A stretch of 64,000 bases of DNA from Paraburkholderia silviterrae (GTDB taxonomy: Bacteria; Pseudomonadota; Gammaproteobacteria; Burkholderiales; Burkholderiaceae): assembly GCF_004353915.1 (NCBI RefSeq), contig NZ_SMRP01000021.1, forward strand, positions 62,001 to 126,000, read 5' to 3'. The position numbers and the translations under genes are program-made. The notes beneath the pieces were generated by a model. It was not told the origin of the DNA. It saw nothing but the letters and a program-made list of their open reading frames with translations, and made no database searches. Below, piece by piece: positions 33,380 through 42,234 of the stretch (position 1 is its first letter; the number at the start of each line of letters is the position of its first letter).

Positions 33380-34141
33380 CTATCCGTCGAGCGCGTGCGG
33401 CCCGATCAGGTCGATGCGGTCGGTGCAGATGGTGTCCACGCCCCAACTCGCGAGCAGGCGCGCGCGTTCGAGGTCGTTCACCGTGTAGGCGAGAATGAAA
33501 AGGCCGGCTTCCTTGATGCTGCGAACGAGCGCCTCGTCCAGATGCCGATGGCTCGCATGCAGCGAAACGCAGCCGAGCGCCGCCGTCTGCTCGCGCCAGT
33601 CGTCGGGCACGCGCTCGAACAGCAGGCCGCGCGGCAGATCCGGCGCGGCTTCGCGCGCCGCCGCGAGCGCCTCGAACGAGAACGAGGAAAGCAGCGGCGG
33701 CGCTGCCGCCTGATCCAGCCACAGCGCCCGCCACAGCCGCGCCGTCTCCCCGCCTGCGATGCGGCCCGTCTCCACCTCCCGCCCCGGGCACGGCTTGATC
33801 TCCACGTTCGCCGCCAGCCCTTCCTCGCGGCAGCACTGCATCGCCTCGGCAAGCGTCGGCATGTGCTCGCCTTCGAAGCGCGGGTCGCACCAGCTGCCCG
33901 CATCGAACGCCGCAATCTGGGCGTAGCGCAACTTCGCCGCCGCGCCACGGCCGTTTGAGGTGCGCTCGACAGTGTCGTCGTGCAGCAGGAACGCGACGTT
34001 GTCGGCCGAGAGCTTGGCGTCGAACTCCACCATCGTGTACCCGAAGCCGGCACCGACGCATAGCGCCGCCAGCGTGTTCTCCGGCGCGAGCGTGCCGCCG
34101 CCGCGGTGCGCGGCAACGCGCGGATACGGCCAGTTCTTCAT
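33380..34141 (-). CDS. ugpQ: Glycerophosphodiester phosphodiesterase UgpQ
   Basis: Hydrolyses glycerophosphodiesters to glycerol 3-phosphate and alcohol; cytosolic (no signal peptide). The 253-residue TIM barrel has the GDPD signature AHRGGGTLAPENT at 11-23, VEFDAKLSADN, LLHDDTVERTSNG with the catalytic His, and VEIKP. The ugpBAEC transporter is not nearby. A 15-bp repeat array separates it from dgt upstream. Confidence 0.94.
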   Translation of the reverse strand: MKNWPYPRVAAHRGGGTLAPENTLAALCVGAGFGYTMVEFDAKLSADNVAFLLHDDTVERTSNGRGAAAKLRYAQIAAFDAGSWCDPRFEGEHMPTLAEAMQCCREEGLAANVEIKPCPGREVETGRIAGGETARLWRALWLDQAAAPPLLSSFSFEALAAAREAAPDLPRGLLFERVPDDWREQTAALGCVSLHASHRHLDEALVRSIKEAGLFILAYTVNDLERARLLASWGVDTICTDRIDLIGPHALDG

Positions 34142-34192
34142 TGTCTGGACTCCAGAGAGAGGCTTCGCTCAGCGCCGCGCGCGGCGGATTGG

Positions 34193-34297
34193 GACGCGGT
34201 CGGTTTTGACGCGATTGGTCTAGACACGGTCGGTCTAGATGCGGTCGGCTTAGACACGGTCGGCCTGGACACGGCCGGCCTGGACGCGGTCGTCTCA
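34193..34297. repeat. Seven 15-bp tandem repeats at the 3' end of dgt
   Basis: Seven units of the form GACACGGTCGGTCTA begin every 15 bp from 34193 to 34283, with a partial eighth after that. The dgt stop codon lies within the last full unit, so the array could have altered the C-terminus of Dgt. Changes cluster at unit positions 3-5 and 13-15. Confidence 0.88.
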
Positions 34298-35689
34298 GAC
34301 ATCGTCTGAGACGACAAACAGGCGCCGGTACTCCTTGAGCGCATAACGATCGGTCATGCCGGCGATGTAATGCGCGATCTGGCGCGGCTGAGATGCTTCG
34401 TCGGGCGTCTGATAAGCCGGGGGCAACAGACGCGGATCGTCGGAAAACGCCTCGAAAAGCCCCTTCACGACGCGCTGCGCCTTGTTCGCCATGCGCATCA
34501 CGCGGTAGTGCCGGTACAGATTCCGGTACAAAAACCGCTTGAGGACGGCTGCCTGCTCCGCCACCCCCTCGCTGTGCGCGACGATGGGGGGCGCGGCGCG
34601 CACGTCGTCGAGCGACTGCGGCGCGTATTGGGCGAGATTGCGGCACGTCTGCTCGATCAGGTCGACGATCAACGTGTTGATGATGCGCCGCACGGTCTCG
34701 TGCACGAGCCGCCGCCCTTCGATGCGCGGATACTCGGCGCGCGCGGCTTCGTAATGCGTTTGCCAGAGCTCGACCTCGGCGAGCTGCTCGATGGTGAGGA
34801 GCCCCGAACGCAAGCCGTCGTCCACGTCGTGGTTGTTGTAGGCGATTTCGTCGGCGATGTTGGCGATCTGCGCCTCGAGCGAGGGCTGACGCCCGAGCAG
34901 GAAACGCTCGCCCAGCTCGCCCAGACTTCGCGCGTGCTCGCGCGAGCAGTGCTTGAGGATGCCTTCGCGCGTCTCGAAGCACAGGTTCAGGCCGTCGAAC
35001 GCGCCGTAATGCTCCTCGAGCTCGTCGACGACGGCAAGACTCTGCAGGTTGTGCTCGAAGCCGCCGTGCTCGCGCATGCATTCGTTGAGCGCGTCCTGAC
35101 CCGCATGGCCGAACGGCGTATGGCCGAGGTCGTGCGCAAGCGAGATGGCCTCGACGAGATCCTCGTTCACGCGCAAGTTGCGGGCGACCGAGCGCGCGAT
35201 CTGCGCGACTTCGAGGCTGTGCGTGAGCCGTGTGCGAAAGAGATCGCCTTCGTGGTTCACGAACACCTGAGTCTTGTATTCGAGCCGGCGGAAGGCCGTG
35301 GAATGGACGATGCGGTCGCGGTCGCGCTGAAACTCGCTGCGCGCAGCGGGCGGCGGCTCCGCAAACCGGCGGCCGCGCGATTGCGAGGCATGCGCCGCGT
35401 AAGGCGCGAGCCCCGCGTCGAACGCGGCAAGCACCGCGTCCATGCGCGGAGCCTCGCCGCCGCCTCGCGCGCCGACGCCATGGGCGGGGTTCGTCTCGCT
35501 TCGCGCGTCGGCGCGGGCGGCCTGGTCGGTTGCTTGCGCGCCTGCTTCCAGGCCTGCTTTTACGCCTGCTTGCACGCCTGATTCCGCGCGTGCTTCCGTG
35601 CCCGCGCCGCTGCCTGCGTGGCTGTCTTCGCGCTTGCCTGCGCGCTTGTCCGGGGATGCGCCTCGAATGTCGCTGCGGGTGTCGCTCAA
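34295..35689 (-). CDS. dgt: dGTP triphosphohydrolase-like HD protein
   Basis: HD-superfamily dNTPase controlling nucleotide pools. Metal-binding residues are in THSLEVAQIARS (His157) and AHDLGHTPFGHAG (His186-Asp187), and LRRLEYKTQVF-type segment (here FRRLEYKTQVFVNHEGD) is typical of Dgt-like proteins. The 464-residue frame opens with TTG at 35689, 6 nt after a perfect GGAGGAA, so I keep this start. Its first 82 residues are disordered Ala/Gly/Glu-rich and partly encoded by 12-bp repeats; a later start at Met83 would give the standard about 380-residue form. Confidence 0.9.
   Translation of the reverse strand: MSDTRSDIRGASPDKRAGKREDSHAGSGAGTEARAESGVQAGVKAGLEAGAQATDQAARADARSETNPAHGVGARGGGEAPRMDAVLAAFDAGLAPYAAHASQSRGRRFAEPPPAARSEFQRDRDRIVHSTAFRRLEYKTQVFVNHEGDLFRTRLTHSLEVAQIARSVARNLRVNEDLVEAISLAHDLGHTPFGHAGQDALNECMREHGGFEHNLQSLAVVDELEEHYGAFDGLNLCFETREGILKHCSREHARSLGELGERFLLGRQPSLEAQIANIADEIAYNNHDVDDGLRSGLLTIEQLAEVELWQTHYEAARAEYPRIEGRRLVHETVRRIINTLIVDLIEQTCRNLAQYAPQSLDDVRAAPPIVAHSEGVAEQAAVLKRFLYRNLYRHYRVMRMANKAQRVVKGLFEAFSDDPRLLPPAYQTPDEASQPRQIAHYIAGMTDRYALKEYRRLFVVSDDV
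35534..35605. repeat. Six 12-bp repeats encoding the Dgt N-terminal extension
   Basis: Six units (TTCCAGGCCTGC-like on the plus strand) start at 35534, 35546, 35558, 35570, 35582 and 35594. They encode the tetrapeptide steps GVQA, GVKA, GLEA, GAQA and neighbours in the Dgt extension. Confidence 0.75.
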
Positions 35690-35790
35690 CGGTTCCTCCG
35701 CAAAGATCTCAATGGGGGCGGCCGCTGCCTCGCGGGCGCAGGCCGCGCTCGTTCAGGCCACGATTCAGCCCGCGATTCGAACCGCCAGAT

Positions 35791-36873
35791 TCAGGCCTTC
35801 ACGGTGGCGGCGAGCGTCGCCTGCACGGCCTCGTCAGGCGCACGACCGATATGCGTCTGCCCAAAGCGCTCGAGCAGGATGAACTTGATCGCGCCACCTT
35901 CGGCTTTCTTGTCGACCTGCATGAGCTCGACGTAGCGCCCGGCGCCGAGCGCGGGCGCCTCGACGGGCAGCTTCGCCGCCTTCACCACGCGCACGAGCCG
36001 CTCCCGCGACGCTTCGTCGAGCATGCCGAGCCGCACCGAGAGATCCGCCGCCATCACCATGCCGCAGCCCACGGCCTCGCCGTGCAGCCATTCACCATAG
36101 CCAAGACCCGCTTCAATCGCATGACCGAACGTGTGGCCGAAGTTGAGGATCGCGCGCAGGCCGCCTTCGCGCTCGTCCGCGGCCACCACCGACGCCTTGA
36201 TCTCGCACGAGCGCTTCACCGCGTGCGCGAGCGCCTCGGGCTCGCAGCGGTTGAGCGCCTCGACGTTCGCCTCGATCCACTCGAAGAATTCGGCGTCGGC
36301 GATCGCGCCCGTCTTGATGACTTCGGCAACGCCCGCCGCCAGTTCGCGCGGCGGCAGCGTGCGCAGTGCGCCGATGTCGGCGATCACGGCCTGCGGCTGA
36401 TAGAACGCGCCGATCATGTTCTTGCCGAGCGGATGGTTAATGCCCGTCTTGCCGCCCACCGACGAATCGACCTGCGAGAGCAGCGTCGTGGGCACCTGGA
36501 TGAACGGCACGCCGCGCATGTAGCAGGCGGCCGCAAAGCCCGTCATGTCGCCGGTCACACCGCCGCCCAGCGCGATCAACGTGGTCTTGCGGTCGGCGCG
36601 CGCGGTGAGGAGCGCGTCGAAGATCTGATTGAGCGTTTCCCAGTTCTTGTATGCCTCGCCATCGGGCAGCACGACCGTATGCACGTCCTTGCCGAGCGGA
36701 GCCAGCGCGGCGCGCAGCTTCTCGCCGTACAGCGGCTCGACGACGGTATTGGTGACGATGGTGACCGACTTGCCGGCGATATGCGGCGCGAACAACGCCG
36801 TCTGGCCAATCAGGTCGGTACCGATGTGGATGGGGTAGGCGCGGTCGCCCAGTTCGACGTTGACGGTAATCAT
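35791..36873 (-). CDS. aroB: 3-dehydroquinate synthase AroB
   Basis: Second step of the shikimate pathway: cyclises DAHP to dehydroquinate using NAD and zinc. 360 residues from the ATG at 36873 (MITVNVELGDRAYPIHIG); an ATG 9 nt upstream is possible and neither has a clear site. Family blocks: GGGVTGDMTGFAAACYMRG, VPTTLLSQVDSSVGGKTGIN, and the zinc histidines in LNFGHTFGHAIE plus ... GEWLHGEAVGCG. Lies 42 bp after aroK, with dgt following. Confidence 0.96.
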   Translation of the reverse strand: MITVNVELGDRAYPIHIGTDLIGQTALFAPHIAGKSVTIVTNTVVEPLYGEKLRAALAPLGKDVHTVVLPDGEAYKNWETLNQIFDALLTARADRKTTLIALGGGVTGDMTGFAAACYMRGVPFIQVPTTLLSQVDSSVGGKTGINHPLGKNMIGAFYQPQAVIADIGALRTLPPRELAAGVAEVIKTGAIADAEFFEWIEANVEALNRCEPEALAHAVKRSCEIKASVVAADEREGGLRAILNFGHTFGHAIEAGLGYGEWLHGEAVGCGMVMAADLSVRLGMLDEASRERLVRVVKAAKLPVEAPALGAGRYVELMQVDKKAEGGAIKFILLERFGQTHIGRAPDEAVQATLAATVKA

Positions 36874-36915
36874 GCGAGGCATTCGTTCAGGATGGGTGGC
36901 GCGTGCAGGAACACC

Positions 36916-37464
36916 CTACTCGCGTGCCGGGGTTCGAGCGACGCCGGCCATGTCGAGCTGCATCAACACCATGTTGACGAGGCCGTTCACCGATGGCCGG
37001 CCGGTCTCGATCACGAAGTCGGCGATCTCGCGATAAAGCGGATCGCGTTGCTCATAGAGCGCTTCGAGGCGCCCCTTGGGGTCTTCGGTCTGCAAGAGCG
37101 GCCGGTTCTTGTCGCGCCGCGTGCGCAGCCACAGATCGTGCGGATGCGCGCGCAAATAGACGACGAAGCCGCGCTCCTTGAGCGCCGCGCGGTTCTCGGG
37201 CCGCAGCACGGCGCCGCCGCCCGTCGCGAGCACGATGCCTTCGCGCGCGCTGAGCTCGTCGATCATGTGAGCTTCGCGATCGCGAAAACCCGCCTCGCCT
37301 TCCAGTTCGAAGATCACCGGAATGCGCGCGCCCGTGCGCGCCTCGATCTCGTGATCGGAGTCGAAAAACGGACGCTCAAGCCGGCGCGCGACCGCCCGGC
37401 CCACGGTCGTCTTGCCGGCGCCCATGAGCCCTACGAAAAATACATTGGCGTTTGCGTCCCGCAC
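36916..37464 (-). CDS. aroK: Shikimate kinase AroK
   Basis: Phosphorylates shikimate at the 3-position. The 182-residue P-loop kinase has Walker A GLMGAGKTT (12-20), the substrate-binding Asp in DSDHEIE, Arg in FRDRE, and GGGAVLRPENR. GTG start at 37464, with AGGAAACG 8 nt upstream. The order pilMNOPQ-aroK-aroB is the same as in many gamma- and beta-proteobacteria. Confidence 0.96.
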   Translation of the reverse strand: MRDANANVFFVGLMGAGKTTVGRAVARRLERPFFDSDHEIEARTGARIPVIFELEGEAGFRDREAHMIDELSAREGIVLATGGGAVLRPENRAALKERGFVVYLRAHPHDLWLRTRRDKNRPLLQTEDPKGRLEALYEQRDPLYREIADFVIETGRPSVNGLVNMVLMQLDMAGVARTPARE

Positions 37465-37633
37465 TTGCAGCGTTTCCTACGAAAGGTTGGTGCCGCAGCT
37501 TACTGGCAAAGCGGCGGCGTTGTCGAGCCTGCGGCGCCCACGGTCCGGCCCTTTTCAAGGAGACCGTGCGGCGCTGCGCAGATTGGGGGCCAAACCATGA
37601 GTCTTATGTATGACTTATGCCCGCGCGCCCCAT

Positions 37634-39340
37634 CTAGTCCGCGCTGACCACGCGCGGCGTGATGAACACGACCAGTTCGCTGCGTCTGTCGCGGTGCGCG
37701 CGATGCGAAAACAACGCGCCCAAAAACGGTATTTTGCCCAGGAGCGGGACGCGCGTCACATCGTCCCGGTCGTCTGTCGCGTCGATGCCGCCAATCGAGA
37801 CCGTGCCGCCGTCCTCGATCTCCACGCGTGTCTGCACGTGCTTGGTGTGGATCGCCGGCCCCGCGGCGGTTTGCTCGCCCACGCTGTCCTTCGCCACGTC
37901 GAGGTCGAGGATCACGCGGCCGTCGGGCGTGATCTGCGGCTCGACCTCCAGCTTGAGCGTGGCGCGGCGAAATTGCACGCCCGAGACGCCCTGCCCGACC
38001 TTGGCCTGATACGGCAGCTCGGTGCCCTGCTCGACGATGGCCTTGGTGCGGTCGGCCGTCACGACGCGTGGACTCGACACCACCCGCCCACGCCCCTCGG
38101 CTTCCAGCGCGCTCAGCTCGACATCCAGCAGGCGTGTCGCGCGTGCTGCCAACAGCGTAAGGCCGAGCTGAGCGGCATCGAAGCCGGAGAGCGGCCCCGC
38201 CGGCAAGTCGTAGACCGTGCCAACCGCGCTGCCGTGCAGTCCGCGCGCAACGCCGTCTGGGTCGGTCGGGTAGAGTCCGAGCCGCACGCCCAGTTCGCGC
38301 GACAAGCCTTCGTCCCCTTCGACGATACGCGCCTCGATCAGCACCTGGCGCGCGGGCGCGTCGAGCCGCCAGATGAGCTCGGCAATCTGGGCGAGGCGCG
38401 CCGGCAAATCGGTGACGAACAGCAGATTCGTGCGCGCGTCCGCCACGGCGGCACCGCGCTTCGAAAGCGCTCGCTGCGTGCCGGAACCGGTCAGGATCCG
38501 GCGCAGGTCTTCGGCGCGCGCGTACTGGAGTTCGAACGCCCGGCTCGCGAGCGGCTCCAGCTCGGCGGCGCGCGCGTGCGCTTCGAACAACTGGCGCTCG
38601 CGCGCAGCAAGGTCCGCCGCGGGCGCGACCCAGAGTACGCGGCCGGTGCGTTCCATGGCGAGACCGTTCGACACTAGCAGCAGGTCGAATGCCGCGCGCC
38701 ACGGCACGCGGTCAAGGCGCAGCGTGACCTGGCCACGCACGCGCTCGCTCGCCACAATGCTCAGCTTCGTGAATTGCGCGAACGCGTGCAGCACGGCCGA
38801 TAGCTCAGCGCGCTGGAAATTGAGCGAGATCGGACGGTCAGGCGGCAGGCCGTCGTCGCCCGGCGCCGCGCCACTCAGGCGCGCAGGCGCGCGCAGCGGC
38901 ACGGGCGGGCCTTCAAGCGGTGGAGTCGCGTCAGGCGGGGCGGCGCCGGCAACTGGCGCTGGCACAGGCGCGGGCCCCACGCGCGACGCCGCCGGATCGA
39001 CGCCCTCTCCCTCGGCAGCGCCCGGCAACGAGGCGGCGTCCGCGCCATTTGCAGGCACGAACGGATTCGCGACCCAGCCAGTCGGCGCATCGGCCTCCCC
39101 ACCCGTTCCGTTTGGCGGCAGCGGCGGCATCTCGTAACGAGCAAGCGGCACGGCGGCCTGGCGCCACGCCGGCAGCGGCGGCGGCACGGCGCCGCGTGCT
39201 GCGGGCGTGACCACCACGGCTTGCGCGATCAACACGAGCATGCAAATGAGCAAGTGGTTCGTGCGGCCCGCAAGAGCCGAATTTCGACGTGCACGCCACG
39301 ATAAGCCCGCGCCCAAACGCACCGATTGTCCGCACTTCAT
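37634..39340 (-). CDS. pilQ: Type IV pilus secretin PilQ (short form)
   Basis: Outer-membrane channel through which the type IV pilus exits. 568 residues: signal/anchor region (LLICMLVLIAQAVVVTPAARGA), a Pro/Ala-rich linker (about 60-170), one secretin N0/N1 section (ISLNFQRAELSAVLHAFAQF, ...LRRILTG), then the secretin domain with RQVLIEARIVEG, VVSSPRVVTADRT, and VPLLGKIPFLGALF...ELVVFITPRVV. The AMIN domains at the start of longer PilQ proteins (700 or more residues) are not visible. Its start overlaps the upstream gene by 4 bp; site GAGGA. Confidence 0.93.
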   Translation of the reverse strand: MKCGQSVRLGAGLSWRARRNSALAGRTNHLLICMLVLIAQAVVVTPAARGAVPPPLPAWRQAAVPLARYEMPPLPPNGTGGEADAPTGWVANPFVPANGADAASLPGAAEGEGVDPAASRVGPAPVPAPVAGAAPPDATPPLEGPPVPLRAPARLSGAAPGDDGLPPDRPISLNFQRAELSAVLHAFAQFTKLSIVASERVRGQVTLRLDRVPWRAAFDLLLVSNGLAMERTGRVLWVAPAADLAARERQLFEAHARAAELEPLASRAFELQYARAEDLRRILTGSGTQRALSKRGAAVADARTNLLFVTDLPARLAQIAELIWRLDAPARQVLIEARIVEGDEGLSRELGVRLGLYPTDPDGVARGLHGSAVGTVYDLPAGPLSGFDAAQLGLTLLAARATRLLDVELSALEAEGRGRVVSSPRVVTADRTKAIVEQGTELPYQAKVGQGVSGVQFRRATLKLEVEPQITPDGRVILDLDVAKDSVGEQTAAGPAIHTKHVQTRVEIEDGGTVSIGGIDATDDRDDVTRVPLLGKIPFLGALFSHRAHRDRRSELVVFITPRVVSAD

Positions 39341-40230
39341 TTGGCGTCCTCCGCCCAGGTCAGGGAGTGCGTCGCGCCGTCGAGCGCGAGCACGACGCGC
39401 GCCGCATCCACGCTCGACACATGCGCGCCCCCAAGCGTGGCACCGGCCTGCACGGCCACCGTGCCTTCGGCGGTTTCGACAAGGGCAATGGCTCGGCCGC
39501 GCTCCACCAGCATGCCGGCGAGGCGCATCGCAACACCACCCTGCCCCGCCGCGGCGCCCAGTGCTCCAGCGAAGCGGCTTGCGAACGGATCCGCAAGCGC
39601 GCCGCCTGCTTCGCCGCGGCGCGCAATGGCAACGGCGGGCAATCCGTCGAACACCTGCAGCATGGCCGAGACCGCCAGCCCCTCGCCGCTGCGTCTGACC
39701 GTGAGTTCCGCAGGCACGGCAAGCTCGGGCAGCGCCGCAAGTCCTTCGAGGAAAGCACGCAGCTGTCCGAAGCTGCCCCAGGCAACCAGCTTCGTCGTGC
39801 GAAACGCCTGCGCCCGGGGACCGCCCGAAGCCGCCGGCTCCAGCGCGATCAGCACAAGCCCGGCCTGCGCCGCAAGCTGCGACACGCTGCGGATGTCGCC
39901 GGCGGCGCTGCCGTCGCGCACGCGCTGCGGCCAGTCCTGCGCGTCGCGCTGCAAGGCCGACAGACGCGCCAGCGTTTGCCGCGCGCCCGCGAGCCGCGCT
40001 TTGGCGTCGGCCAGCGCGGATTGCGCCGCCAGCCCGCCACCGAGATCGAGGGCCACGCAGGCGCCGCCCATCAGTCCCGCGGCCAGTGCGCCAAACGCTG
40101 TAGCGATGGCGGCACGCCGCCGGCCGCTCCACGCGTGCAAGGGCAGCCAGCCGCGCAAGAGTTCAGGCACACGGCCCAAAGCGCGTGAGCGCCCGACCGG
40201 ACGGGCGCGTGTCCCAAATACGGCATTCAT
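39337..40230 (-). CDS. pilO: Type IV pilus assembly protein, PilO with PilP-like C-terminal domain
   Basis: 297 residues. One membrane helix near residues 40-58 (AAIATAFGALAAGLMGGAC), a coiled-coil stretch, and a ferredoxin-like PilO periplasmic domain; then, from about residue 215, a segment (VAMRLAGMLVERGRAIALVETAEGTVAVQAGATLGG split by a GVA) resembling the PilP beta-sandwich that contacts PilQ. No separate pilP lies between it and pilQ, so it appears to be a PilO-PilP fusion. Start at 40230 has GGGGGAGA; overlaps pilN and pilQ by 4 bp each. The PilP part is inference from position and pattern. Confidence 0.75.
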   Translation of the reverse strand: MNAVFGTRARPVGRSRALGRVPELLRGWLPLHAWSGRRRAAIATAFGALAAGLMGGACVALDLGGGLAAQSALADAKARLAGARQTLARLSALQRDAQDWPQRVRDGSAAGDIRSVSQLAAQAGLVLIALEPAASGGPRAQAFRTTKLVAWGSFGQLRAFLEGLAALPELAVPAELTVRRSGEGLAVSAMLQVFDGLPAVAIARRGEAGGALADPFASRFAGALGAAAGQGGVAMRLAGMLVERGRAIALVETAEGTVAVQAGATLGGAHVSSVDAARVVLALDGATHSLTWAEDAK

Positions 40231-40919
40231 TTCTCCCCCTTCGCGCTCACGCCACGCGTTGCGCCAGCTGCGTTTGCCGCCGCGCCCTTCCACGCGAGCC
40301 GCACCGCCACCCGGATCGGCGCGCCGCGCCCCGCGCGCTCACGCGCGAGCCCGCCCTCCTGCGCGCGCTTCAATTCGCGCACGTTGACCGCCGCGATCCC
40401 TGGGAGCGCGTGCAGGCGTGCAAGCCACGCGGCCGCCGCGGCTTCGTCTGCCGCGCTCGCCTGCAGCTCGGTTTCTTCGGCGCGCTGCGCAAGCTGCTCG
40501 AGGACAACGCCCTCCGTGCGCGCCCGCGACAACGCCTCGATGAGCGCAAAAACGTGCACGAGCGGCCTCGCCCGCTGCTGCGCCTCGGCGCGCGCGGCGC
40601 GCCGCTCATCGGCTTCGCGTGCGAGCTTGCGCGCCAGCGTCAGTGGCGCATCGAGACGCGCGAGCTGTTCCTCCATCGCCTCGCGGGCCGCCTCCGCACG
40701 GGTGCGCTCGAGCAGTTGCCACCCAGCCGCGGCGCTGCCGCATGCGCCGCCCACGATCAGCGCCGCCAGCCATTCGAGTGCGCGGCGCCTACGCAGGCGC
40801 CGCATTGCGCCCTGCCGCCATGGCAGCAAGTTGAATCCGCCGACGCCCGATCCGGGCACGGCCCTCCCATCAAGCGTGCTGTCCGCCGCCGCGTGCGCGC
40901 TGCCCGCCCCCGCGCTCAT
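40227..40919 (-). CDS. pilN: Type IV pilus assembly protein PilN
   Basis: Inner-membrane assembly protein pairing with PilO; its N-terminus binds PilM. 230 residues with the PilN tag FNLLPWRQGAMRRLRRRR (the INLLPWR motif), one membrane helix (about 46-65), and an Ala/Arg-rich coiled coil. ATGA overlap with pilM at 40916-40919. Very Ala/Arg-rich, like the whole cluster. Confidence 0.88.
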   Translation of the reverse strand: MSAGAGSAHAAADSTLDGRAVPGSGVGGFNLLPWRQGAMRRLRRRRALEWLAALIVGGACGSAAAGWQLLERTRAEAAREAMEEQLARLDAPLTLARKLAREADERRAARAEAQQRARPLVHVFALIEALSRARTEGVVLEQLAQRAEETELQASAADEAAAAAWLARLHALPGIAAVNVRELKRAQEGGLARERAGRGAPIRVAVRLAWKGAAANAAGATRGVSAKGEK

Positions 40920-41929
40920 TCGCTCACCCCGCGCATGGCGAGGCCGAATGCGACGGCACAGGACGGGTCGTTTAGCAGATTGGCGTCGAGCGGGCGGTCG
41001 GCGTCGGCGAGCGGTGCACATTCGAAAGGCAGCACGGGACAGGCGAGCACATCGCCGATATCGGCGAGCGAAAAATGCACGCCACGCAGCATGGCAAGGT
41101 CGCCGGCCACGAGCGCGCAGCCCGTCTCCTCGGCCTGCGCCAGATCTCGCAAGGCCTCGACGAGATCCACGTGCTCGAGCGCCGGAAAACGCATGGTCCG
41201 CACCACGGACTCCTCGGCGACGAACCAGCCGTGCACGCCATCCGCGCCGATCCACAGCGCCACCCAGGCCTCGTGCGGCGGCAGCTCGAACGCCGCCGCA
41301 TGGCGCATCGCACGCAGCGCGGCATGCGCCTCGTCGTCCACCGCGCACAACGCGACGCCCGCCATTGCGGCGCATTCGATGCGCGCCTCCAGATGGGCGC
41401 GCGCCGTAGCCGCGATCGTGACCTGCGCCTCGTGCAAGGACGCTATGCCGCACTCGAGCGCAAGCGGACCGACGCGCCAGTCCACGGCAAGCTCGGTGCG
41501 CTCGATGCCGGACACGCGCTCCGCCTCGGCCAGCACGAGCGGCTCGAGCTCCGTGTAGAGGCCCGAAGCGTCCACCCTCCGCACAGTTGCGGCAGCAGGC
41601 GCCGGCGCCAGCCGCGCGAGCGGCATGGACGCAAGCAGCGTCGCCCCCGAGGGCAGCGCCATCGCGCAACGCAGCGAGGCTTGGGCGCAGGTGTGCGGAA
41701 GCGCGCCGAACACCTCCTGCAACGCGCCCACCAGCGCCGGGCGATCGACGATCTCCGCGCCCGAGAGCGCCTCGCGCGCAAGCGGCACGCGCCCCAGCCA
41801 TTCAATGCGCAGCGGCCCGCCGCCGAACAGCGGCTGACTCAGGACCACCAGCGTGACGCCGTGCGCGCCGACGTCGATACCCGCGCCAAAACGGCGCGCG
41901 CCCAGCAACAACGGATTGAGCAAGCTCAT
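40916..41929 (-). CDS. pilM: Type IV pilus assembly protein PilM
   Basis: Cytoplasmic actin-like ATPase-fold protein at the base of the pilus machine. 337 residues with FGAGIDVGAHGVTLVVLSQ as the phosphate-1-like motif and a degenerate actin fold after that. The ATG at 41929 has an ideal GGAGGAATGCG site. First gene of pilM-N-O(P)-Q, divergent from mrcA. Confidence 0.88.
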   Translation of the reverse strand: MSLLNPLLLGARRFGAGIDVGAHGVTLVVLSQPLFGGGPLRIEWLGRVPLAREALSGAEIVDRPALVGALQEVFGALPHTCAQASLRCAMALPSGATLLASMPLARLAPAPAAATVRRVDASGLYTELEPLVLAEAERVSGIERTELAVDWRVGPLALECGIASLHEAQVTIAATARAHLEARIECAAMAGVALCAVDDEAHAALRAMRHAAAFELPPHEAWVALWIGADGVHGWFVAEESVVRTMRFPALEHVDLVEALRDLAQAEETGCALVAGDLAMLRGVHFSLADIGDVLACPVLPFECAPLADADRPLDANLLNDPSCAVAFGLAMRGVSE

Positions 41930-42202
41930 CGCATTCCTCCCTTGTGCGTCGCGCCGCGAACCATTCACGACGCGCTCAGGGGGAAATTGTGCGAAGCGGC
42001 GCGTGCCGCGCACACTCGTCCGGATGGCCAATCCACGCATGGCGGGCCTTCGGCGATCTTCTCGCGCATGCGAGACAGGGCTAGAGTGCGTCTATGTGTC
42101 CAGGCCCTCCCCGCCGTCCCGCCGGCACCACCGCCCCGCCCTCATCCCGCCTCGCCACGCACCATGCGTAAGCATTCCGAAAGCGCACCGGGGGCGGGCG
42201 GC

Positions 42203-42208
42203 TATAAT
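42203..42208 (+). promoter_or_regulatory. Likely -10 box of mrcA
   Basis: A perfect TATAAT lies 27 bp before the mrcA ATG; the -35 is poorly defined. The 305-bp pilM-mrcA gap (41930-42234) should hold both divergent promoters but shows nothing else recognisable. Confidence 0.45.
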
Positions 42209-42234
42209 CGCGGGACTGTTTTTCCGGTGTCCGT

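Noticed and set aside
34193..34297. CRISPR-like regular repeats
   Set aside because: Units are directly adjacent 15-mers with no spacers and no cas genes nearby; a minisatellite.
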